21,982 nucleotides of DNA from SHZI01 sp964391025 (lineage in GTDB: Bacteria; Pseudomonadota; Gammaproteobacteria; Steroidobacterales; GCA-2729495): NCBI GenBank assembly GCA_964391025.1, contig CAYMKJ010000246.1:1-21982 (forward strand), read 5' to 3'. Positions 13,986 through 20,051 of this stretch are shown here, piece by piece; the first letter of the stretch is position 1, and each line of letters begins with the position of its first letter. Position numbers and translations under genes: made by a program. A model generated the notes under the pieces. It made no database searches and was not told the origin of the DNA. It was given only the letters and a program-made list of their open reading frames with translations.

Positions 13986-14653
13986 TGCGTCGTCACGGGC
14001 GGCGGATTTACCTTGAGGGCTATTTCCCAGTCAGTACCCTTCTTCGTCGAGTCGGGCGGAGCCGGATAGAGCAGTTCCCGAATCTCGCCGGTAAAGCCGG
14101 CGTAGCGTCCAGCAGCCCCGGTGACGCCCGTCCAAAGCCCGAGCGGCGACGGTGCGGACACCGGCCACGGGGTAGCAATGAGTTCCTGGTCACCGCCGCG
14201 CGCTGCCGCGAAGAAGGCGTCGCGGGTCACTCCCCAGAAATTGCTGTAACCGCTGGCAAAAACGCTGCCTTCGCCGGGCCAGAAGATGTTCCAGTAGTCG
14301 TGCGTCCCGAGTTGCGCGCGCCACAGGGAGTTTTCTTCGGCAATGGCGGACACCTTGACGGCCAGGGCCGCCGGCATGCCCTCTCCGGCAGGGAGCACGA
14401 CGATGCCGATCCGGACGTGGGGCAGCGCGGGGTCCATCAGGGCGACTTTCCGGTCCCGCCGCCCCACCCCGAGCAGAGCGGCCACGCCGGCTTCGATGCC
14501 CCGGTAGTCGTCCGAGCGATAGGCCTTGGCCTGCGCAAGCTCGGCCGGCAGCGGCGGCAGTCCGTTCAACCAGGCCAGCGGGTTCACCAGGACCAGGCAG
14601 GCACCGACGAGTATTCCCAGCACCAGCCCGAGAAACCCGACCAGCGCGCGCAC
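13982..14653 (-). CDS. Hypothetical membrane-anchored protein
   Basis: The 223-residue product starts at GTG 14653 with a single N-terminal hydrophobic segment (ALVGFLGLVLGILVGACLVLV) and then a soluble part with WG, DYWNIFWPG and GYSNFWGVTRDAFF; it is probably exported and membrane-anchored. I do not recognise the family. It follows the preceding minus-strand gene by only 2 nt, with GGGGAAC just upstream, so the two are translated together. Its stop TAG lies in a CTAG (13982-13985) that also holds the stop of the convergent flavoprotein gene. Both hypothetical proteins in this pair have similar anchor-plus-soluble layouts and may form one complex. Confidence 0.7.
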   Translation of the reverse strand: MRALVGFLGLVLGILVGACLVLVNPLAWLNGLPPLPAELAQAKAYRSDDYRGIEAGVAALLGVGRRDRKVALMDPALPHVRIGIVVLPAGEGMPAALAVKVSAIAEENSLWRAQLGTHDYWNIFWPGEGSVFASGYSNFWGVTRDAFFAAARGGDQELIATPWPVSAPSPLGLWTGVTGAAGRYAGFTGEIRELLYPAPPDSTKKGTDWEIALKVNPPPVTTH

Positions 14654-14655
14654 GG

Positions 14656-15357
14656 TCAGTTCCCCGCCGCCGTGAGGGTTGAAAGCAGGATCCGCCCCCG
14701 CGTGCTGCCGTCGGCGTTCACTTCTTCAAGATCCAGGGTCTCTGTGAAGCTGCCCTCAAGCCCCGCGAACTCACTGGTGCCGCGGAGAACCTTGCCGGTC
14801 GTCGCGGAGCCGGTCGTCGCCGGATTGGTGGCTGTCACCCGGAAGCGCGATCGATCCGTCCAGAACGCCGCGGCCTGCGCTGGCGGGACAGCCGCATTGC
14901 CGTCGGCGGCAATTTGCTCGCGAACGCTCATGTCGAGCACGTCGGTCTGCGCAAGAAACAGGGCGCCCCGGCTCGGGATCACGAGCAGCCAGTTCGAGGC
15001 CGACCGGCCCGGGTCGGCGATGGCGCCGCCGGTGCCGGCCACTCGGCTGGCAACACCAATGACGTTGTCCCCGGTGTCCCGGAGACGGAACAATTCCGCG
15101 CTGGCCCGCTGGCCCGCGCTGTCCTCGAGCACGGCTACCCCGATGGCTGCGCCGGCCGGGAGCCCGGAACGCTCCTCATCGGACAGCCGAATGCGGTCTT
15201 CGGGCCAGCGAATAATGAATTCCTCCTGACGTCCACCATCCGGCAGGACAGTGATCAGGGAGCGGTAGCGGAGGTGTTTGGGCAGGGGCCAGAACGTGGT
15301 GGCCAGGGCCACCACCAGCAGGCCGGCGACGAACGCGACGACGAAGAGCCGTTTCAA
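14656..15357 (-). CDS. Hypothetical membrane-anchored/exported protein
   Basis: The 233-residue product starts MKRLFVVAFVAGLLVVALATTFWPLP, an N-terminal anchor or uncleaved signal, followed by a soluble beta-rich part (RYRSLITVLPDGG..., WLLVIPSRGALFLAQ) and a C-terminal ~60 residues rich in Thr, Ser, Gly and Ala (TNPATTGSATTGKV...). No catalytic or metal-binding motif stands out and I do not recognise the family. It lies 56 nt downstream of gshA on the same strand and 2 nt before the next gene, so it is probably the second gene of a gshA operon. Confidence 0.72.
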   Translation of the reverse strand: MKRLFVVAFVAGLLVVALATTFWPLPKHLRYRSLITVLPDGGRQEEFIIRWPEDRIRLSDEERSGLPAGAAIGVAVLEDSAGQRASAELFRLRDTGDNVIGVASRVAGTGGAIADPGRSASNWLLVIPSRGALFLAQTDVLDMSVREQIAADGNAAVPPAQAAAFWTDRSRFRVTATNPATTGSATTGKVLRGTSEFAGLEGSFTETLDLEEVNADGSTRGRILLSTLTAAGN

Positions 15358-15413
15358 GGTTGGACCCCACCCGCTGACCGGTAGAGCCGCAGAGTGTAAA
15401 CGCTCGCGGGAAG

Positions 15414-16979
15414 CTAGGCGAGATAGCGCGCCAGGTACTGGTCGAAGGGTTGGTCATCGGCTGCTTCGACCTGCCGCTGCCTGGCCACGGAAGATTCAGC
15501 CAGGGCGGTCAGCAGGTCACGGTGCCGATTCAATTCGGGGGCGAGAGCGAGGAAGTACTCGCGTGTCCGGCCCGCAAGCTCCAGTCCGTAGCGCGCCAGA
15601 GACTGCCCTCCGCTGTGCAGTTCGCGAAGGAGCGCTGCCGAGGGCGTGCGCTCCGGATCCTCGACGGCCTCCAGCTGGTAGCGGATCGCCTCCACATGGC
15701 CCTGCCGCTCACCAGGATCGATGAGACGGGCGACCTGAACCATGTCCCGGCAGATTGTCCCTGCCCAGTCCTGCAAGGCCACGCTGTCATTGCCCCGGAC
15801 CAGTTGCAGGCCAGGCTCGCGGCCGCGACGCGCCACCAGGCCGTGATTGCGGTCGATGCGCTCCTGCTCCGGCCCGGAGATCGGTGGGCTCTCCTGCAAC
15901 AGGCAGTAGATGAGGAATACTTCCAGAAAGCGCATTTGCCGCTGGTTGATGCCCACCGGATCCCAGGGGCTGATGTCCAGGGCCCGCAGCTCGATGTATT
16001 GCACGCCACCGCGGCGGAGCGCTGCCGTGGGTCGCTCGCCCGGTTGCGTCACGCGCTTCGGGCGGATGGTGCTGTAGAACTCGTTCTCGATTTGCAGCTG
16101 ATTGGCATTGAGCTGGCGATACTCGCCGTCCACCTTCACGCCGATGCGCTCGAATTCGGGACGTGGCACGTGGGTGGCCTGGTAGAGATCCCGCACGTAC
16201 TCCTCGAGGCTGTTGGCCGACACCTTAAGACTGGCCTGGGCGCTGTTGCGATAGCCCAGATCGCTCATGCGCAATGACGTGGCGAAGGGCCCGTAAAGGG
16301 TGCCCGCGTCCAGTTCCTGCAGGTTGGTCGGCTCACGACCGCGGACAAAGGACCTGCAGAGCGCTGGCGACGCGCCAAACAGGTACAGCAGCAGCCAGTC
16401 GAGCCGGCGCACGTTACGCACAGCACCGAGGTAGGTCGCCGACCGGAAAGCCTGCAGGTCTCCCTGCTGCCCTTCCAGTTGCTGGTACAGGGGCCAGAAC
16501 GCATCCGGCAGCGAGTAGTTGTAATGGATCCCGGAGATGGCCTGCATGATCCGCCCATACCGATGCCCAAGACCCTGGCGGTAGATGGTCTTCATCCTGC
16601 CGATATTGGACGAGCCGTACTGTGCCAGCGGCACATCGGCATCGCTGCTGATGGAACACGGCATGCTGAGGGGCCAGAGCAACTCATCGCCGATTCGTTC
16701 CATCACGAACTGGTGCACGTCGCAGAGAAACTGGATTGTTTCCCAGTTGGTCAGCTGCGGCGGGGTAACAAACTCCAGCAGGGCCTCGGAGTAGTCCGTG
16801 GTGATGTACTCGTTGGTGAGGGCAGAGCCGAGGGCTCGCGGATGGGGAGTCTCGGCCAACTGGCCGGTCGGGGTGATGCGCAGGCACTCCCGTTCGACGC
16901 CTCGCTGACCACCACGCACAAGGCCAGCGATTTCCGGAGCCGACAGGCGGTGCAAGCGGGTTTCGAGCGACTGTCCCAA
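15414..16979 (-). CDS. gshA: Glutamate-cysteine ligase, E. coli type
   Basis: GshA joins glutamate and cysteine with ATP to make gamma-glutamylcysteine, the first step of glutathione synthesis. The 521-residue product follows E. coli GshA (518 residues) from VERECLR through ITTDYSEALLEFVTP, WPLSMPC, LAQYGSSNIGRMKTIYRQGL, ISGIHYNYS, LFGASPALC, LQIENEFY, and the RPKRVT-x2-GE-x-P-x-AL-x-RGG(V/I)-x-YIE-x-R-x-LDI segment. The in-frame start is TTG 16979: there is no ATG or GTG between it and the upstream stop at 16995-16997, and AGGA lies 8 nt before it. E. coli gshA is also known to start at UUG. It is the first gene of a minus-strand group with two hypothetical proteins, and its 5' region faces the divergent DUF2845 gene. 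Confidence 0.96.
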   Translation of the reverse strand: MGQSLETRLHRLSAPEIAGLVRGGQRGVERECLRITPTGQLAETPHPRALGSALTNEYITTDYSEALLEFVTPPQLTNWETIQFLCDVHQFVMERIGDELLWPLSMPCSISSDADVPLAQYGSSNIGRMKTIYRQGLGHRYGRIMQAISGIHYNYSLPDAFWPLYQQLEGQQGDLQAFRSATYLGAVRNVRRLDWLLLYLFGASPALCRSFVRGREPTNLQELDAGTLYGPFATSLRMSDLGYRNSAQASLKVSANSLEEYVRDLYQATHVPRPEFERIGVKVDGEYRQLNANQLQIENEFYSTIRPKRVTQPGERPTAALRRGGVQYIELRALDISPWDPVGINQRQMRFLEVFLIYCLLQESPPISGPEQERIDRNHGLVARRGREPGLQLVRGNDSVALQDWAGTICRDMVQVARLIDPGERQGHVEAIRYQLEAVEDPERTPSAALLRELHSGGQSLARYGLELAGRTREYFLALAPELNRHRDLLTALAESSVARQRQVEAADDQPFDQYLARYLA

Positions 16980-17135
16980 AATTCGGGTCCTGGGTTAGCA
17001 AGTCTGGGTTGACGGGTGGGGCAGATTACACGTTATCGTCAAACCGGCGGCACCAGGTCGCGGATCCTCGGTCAGATCCAGTGACCGTAGGGAACCCGCT
17101 GCCAGTTGGCGGGTCGGAAAACCCGTGAACCCTCG

Positions 17136-17144
17136 TGCTATAAA
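17136..17144 (+). promoter_or_regulatory. Extended -10 of a likely leaderless mRNA
   Basis: TGCTATAAA is an extended -10 (TG at 17136-17137, hexamer TATAAA at 17139-17144, 5/6). It ends 7 nt before ATG 17152, so transcription would start on or next to the start codon. A GGAAAA lies at the -35 distance and is not a good match. Confidence 0.55.
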
Positions 17145-17151
17145 ACCGGCC

Positions 17152-17559
17152 ATGCCGCTCCAAGACGCGAAGTCCCGGCCGCCTCTGCACCTCGTGCTTC
17201 TGGCCATCTGCGCGCTGTTGCTGCTGGCCACAGGCCCGGCTTTTGCCTTCCGCTGCGGCGCCAAGCTCGTGACCGAGGGGGACCACTACTCCAAGGTGCT
17301 CAAGTACTGCGGTGAGCCGATCGGCGTGCAGGAGCGGGTGATCTATCGGGAAGGCCCCACCCGTCCCCGCGTCCGCATCGACGGCCCCAATGGGGTTCAG
17401 ATCGACCGAGAGGTTCTAACCTATAACCGCTCCTACGTCGAGGTCGCGGTGGAGGAATGGACCTACAACTTCGGTCCGCGTCGACTGATGCAGCTGGTGC
17501 GCTTCGAGAACGGCTTCGTCGTAGAGGTCGATCAGTTGGGCTACGGCTTTCAGCCGTAG
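17152..17559 (+). CDS. DUF2845 domain-containing exported protein
   Basis: The start is set at ATG 17152, which follows the extended -10; upstream GTG 17125 would add nine residues but overlaps the promoter. The 135-residue product has a cleavable signal peptide (PLHLVLLAICALLLLATGPAFA, cut near residue 32) followed by FRCGAKLVTEGDHYSKVLKYCGEP, with conserved Cys at ~35 and ~53, and EEWTYNFGPRRLMQLVRFENG, both hallmarks of DUF2845. Function is not established; it is probably a small periplasmic protein. The gene is divergent from gshA. Its stop TAG (17557-17559) is inside a GTAGGAG REP head. Confidence 0.85.
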   Translation: MPLQDAKSRPPLHLVLLAICALLLLATGPAFAFRCGAKLVTEGDHYSKVLKYCGEPIGVQERVIYREGPTRPRVRIDGPNGVQIDREVLTYNRSYVEVAVEEWTYNFGPRRLMQLVRFENGFVVEVDQLGYGFQP

Positions 17560-17621
17560 GAGCCTTGTAGGAGCGCCTTCAGGCGCGACCGTTACGGTGT
17601 CGCGCCTGAAGGCGCTCCTAC
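17556..17621. repeat. REP pair (BIME-like): two inverted 23-nt REP copies plus a partial head
   Basis: A 23-nt copy at 17567-17589 (GTAGGAGCGCC..., hairpin core GCGCC-TTCAG-GCGC) is repeated as a perfect inverse at 17599-17621, with a 9-nt spacer. GTAGGAGCC at 17556-17564 is a truncated third head 11 nt upstream. Heads point outward: the left head provides the stop of the DUF2845 gene and the right head, on minus, the stop of the yheT-like gene (TAG 17620-17618). The long palindrome would also form a strong hairpin at both 3' ends. Confidence 0.85.
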
Positions 17622-18589
17622 AGGGAAAAGGAGTGCACCAGGTAATCGTCGGACCAGGTTTGCAGGCGGTAATCGAGCAGGAAACCGCAATGCCCGCCCC
17701 AGCGGGTGCGGTGAATCGTCAGGGCAGCGGGTTTGGCCAGGCGCTCCGCCGAACCGGCCGGAACCACAGGATCGTCATCGGCCAGCAGTATCGATGAAGG
17801 TACGGCGAGCTGGGCCAGCCGTTCGCCGGTGATGGTGTACCCACGCAGGTAGCTCACCAGGTCGGGATACTCCGTGTAGCGCGTGACGAAAAAATCCGTC
17901 ATGTCCCGCAACGAGCGGAAGCGGCTGAGCGGTCCAAAATCGTAGTCCGCCGGAAACGCCCGAGCCTTACGTTCCAGCGAGCCCCGCCATTTGTTCAGGA
18001 AGTACCGGCGGTAGAAGACCGACCCGGAGTCCAGTGCGGCCATGGTTTCCTCCGGATCCAGCACCGGGCAGATGGCCGCGACCCGTGCAAGTCCGAGCAC
18101 CTGCCCAGCGGCCGCTGCGATGCGCAAGGCAAAATTGCCGCCCAGGGAATACCCCCCGAGACACAACGCCTCGCCGGGGAAGCGCTCGCTGACCCAGCGC
18201 GTCGCGTCCACCATCTCGTCGAGACGGCAGGAATGAAAGATGCCGCGGTTCAGATGCTGGGAGTCTCCGTGGTCCCGCATGTTGATCCGCACAATGCGAA
18301 AGCCTGCACGCCACAGCCGGTCGGCCGCCGACAACACGTGCAGCGAAAAGGCACTCCCCTCCCAACCGTGCAGCAGGATTGCGACGCGGCCGTTGGGCTG
18401 CCGCGCAGGCGTGTGCTGGGCCGAGAGCCGCACGCCGTCGTTACACTCGACGATGAGGTCTTCGGTAAGGGCGAGCAGATTGTCGGCCTCGCCGAGAACG
18501 AGCTTGCGACGCCAGCTGCTGTTGGCCAACGCGGCCTGCACGTCCGCGTGCCGCAACAACCACGGTGGTGTAAAACCGATGCCCGTCAT
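17618..18589 (-). CDS. YheT-like alpha/beta-fold hydrolase (COG0429-type)
   Basis: The start is set at ATG 18589, giving MTGIGFTPPWLLRHADVQ; the open frame extends 87 nt upstream into the preceding gene with no recognisable domain. The 323-residue product has HGWEGS (74-79, oxyanion loop), RINMRDHGDS (101-110), the nucleophile elbow GYSLGGN with Ser148, Asp ~273 in LADDDPVVP and His300 in GGHCGF. This is a complete alpha/beta-hydrolase triad in the layout of the YheT family. Substrates of YheT are unknown. The upstream minus-strand gene ends 17 nt before it, so the two may be co-transcribed. Its stop is in the REP pair. Confidence 0.88.
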   Translation of the reverse strand: MTGIGFTPPWLLRHADVQAALANSSWRRKLVLGEADNLLALTEDLIVECNDGVRLSAQHTPARQPNGRVAILLHGWEGSAFSLHVLSAADRLWRAGFRIVRINMRDHGDSQHLNRGIFHSCRLDEMVDATRWVSERFPGEALCLGGYSLGGNFALRIAAAAGQVLGLARVAAICPVLDPEETMAALDSGSVFYRRYFLNKWRGSLERKARAFPADYDFGPLSRFRSLRDMTDFFVTRYTEYPDLVSYLRGYTITGERLAQLAVPSSILLADDDPVVPAGSAERLAKPAALTIHRTRWGGHCGFLLDYRLQTWSDDYLVHSFSL

Positions 18590-18606
18590 GACTCGCTGAT
18601 TCGTTG

Positions 18607-19902
18607 TTACTCGGTCGCCGGTTCCGCCGCGAGTTTGATTTCTACCCGCTGATTCTGCCGCGCAGCCCGGTTCCATTCGCCGGCGGTCATATCGGCGGTC
18701 GCGACCGGGTATGGCACCAGGGGCCGGGAATTACCGAACGGCCGGACCTCGACACGGATGGGCCCGCCGCTCACAGCGAGCTCAGCCAGATAGTTTGCGA
18801 AGGCCACGGACTGTCGGGACGACTCCGCTCGCGCCTCTTCCGGCAATAGTCCCGCCCGGTCGCAGCGCGACACCAGCAGGTCATCCGGGGCCATTTCCCA
18901 GGATTCGTCGCGCACTCGCCGCATGCAGAAGTCGCCCACATTGCCCTCAAGCCGAACGGTGCCACGGAAGCCGAGTGCGCGCAGCCGGTCGAGAAGTCCC
19001 GTGAGCTTTTCCAGCCGCGCATCATCGAAGGGCAATTCATCCGGCGGGTAGGTGGCACCCTGGTTGACGCTCCACTCGAGTGCGGCGGCAACGCCTGCCG
19101 ACCAGTCCGGGGGCTGATCGCGGCGAGTCGCCTCATTGGTCGCCTCCACCACGTCACCGGCGCGACGGGCGTTCAGTTCAGAGAGGAGCCCCATGTTCTG
19201 CCGGGCAGCTGCGCGCCACTTCGCTTCGGAATCCAGATGCAGCCAGACGAACGTCACCGCAACGGCCGCGAGTGTTGCGATCAGCGCGCCAGCGGGCCAG
19301 AAGGCCATCCTCGGTGGCGGGGACGCCGGCCCGCTATTTGGCAGATGCTCGCCCAGCACGCGGCTGACCGTCGTCTCGAGGTCCGCGCGCAGCACCCGGT
19401 TATGGTCAACCAGCATTTCCTGCAACCAGCGGTGCAGATCGGACCAGTCGGCCGGGGCATTGACGGATTCCACGCCCAGCAGCCCGGCCGGGTCGCCGGA
19501 ACGGCGTGCGGGAATGGCCGGCGCATCGCCGGGGAGCAGGCGCAGGGACCGCAGCACCTCCCGGACCTCTACGGGCTTGATCTGCTTCGGCAGGACGCCC
19601 ACCGCACCCAGCGCCCGCGCCTGACCCACGTAGAGTTCGCCCGACTGGGAGGTGTACATCATCACCGGGATAGTGGCCGTCGCCGGATTCTCCTTGATCG
19701 CCTTGACCGCCTGAAAGCCGTCCATGCCCGGCATCATGTGATCCATGAAGATGACGTCGGGCCGGTGCAAGGCGAGGAATTCGAGCGCGGCTTCTGCGGA
19801 TTCGGCCGTCTCCACGCGGAGCTCATGGTCTGCCAGCATGCGCCGGAGCCCCTCCCGGGCAGTCCGGGAATCGTCCACGATTAACGCACTTTTCTGGGTC
19901 AC
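18607..19902 (-). CDS. Receiver domain - TM segment - OmpA-like C-terminal domain fusion
   Basis: Residues 1-125 form a response-regulator receiver: DD at 10-11, phospho-acceptor Asp54 in IFMDHMMPGMDG, switch Thr84 and Lys106. After a ~75-residue linker comes one hydrophobic segment (201-222, FWPAGALIATLAAVAVTFVWLHL), then a likely helical part (225-310), and a C-terminal region (360-425) with S-R-Q-S-V-A-x-A-N-Y-L and AARQNQRVEIKL, which resembles the late part of OmpA/MotB-type peptidoglycan-binding domains (N-x-RVEI). The topology predicts a cytoplasmic receiver and a periplasmic C-terminus. Start is GTG 19902, six nt after a TAGAAT -10. No partner kinase gene is next to it. It precedes the yheT-like gene. 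The OmpA similarity is partial and is the least certain part of the call. Confidence 0.8.
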   Translation of the reverse strand: MTQKSALIVDDSRTAREGLRRMLADHELRVETAESAEAALEFLALHRPDVIFMDHMMPGMDGFQAVKAIKENPATATIPVMMYTSQSGELYVGQARALGAVGVLPKQIKPVEVREVLRSLRLLPGDAPAIPARRSGDPAGLLGVESVNAPADWSDLHRWLQEMLVDHNRVLRADLETTVSRVLGEHLPNSGPASPPPRMAFWPAGALIATLAAVAVTFVWLHLDSEAKWRAAARQNMGLLSELNARRAGDVVEATNEATRRDQPPDWSAGVAAALEWSVNQGATYPPDELPFDDARLEKLTGLLDRLRALGFRGTVRLEGNVGDFCMRRVRDESWEMAPDDLLVSRCDRAGLLPEEARAESSRQSVAFANYLAELAVSGGPIRVEVRPFGNSRPLVPYPVATADMTAGEWNRAARQNQRVEIKLAAEPATE

Positions 19903-19908
19903 CTGCCC

Positions 19909-19914
19909 ATTCTA
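19909..19914 (-). promoter_or_regulatory. Putative -10 of a leaderless receiver-fusion mRNA
   Basis: TAGAAT on minus (5/6 to TATAAT) is followed by exactly six nt and GTG 19902. The geometry is the same as at the 12742-12749 bidirectional promoter. No consensus -35 is seen upstream. Confidence 0.45.
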
Positions 19915-20051
19915 AACCCCGCCCGGACCCCAGCGGACGTGCGCACGTCCGGAGTTGGCGTTGATTGAACAGGCTACGGAAGGGTTGGACCGCTTGTCCG
20001 GACCCGTGTCCCTCGTCATGCTAGACCTCTTCGAGGGCAGAACTAACAATA

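Noticed and set aside
13583..15229. A 548-codon open frame on plus across the flavoprotein end and two minus-strand genes
   Set aside because: It is out of frame with the flavoprotein and antisense to two membrane-anchored proteins, has no recognisable domain and runs across three gene boundaries.
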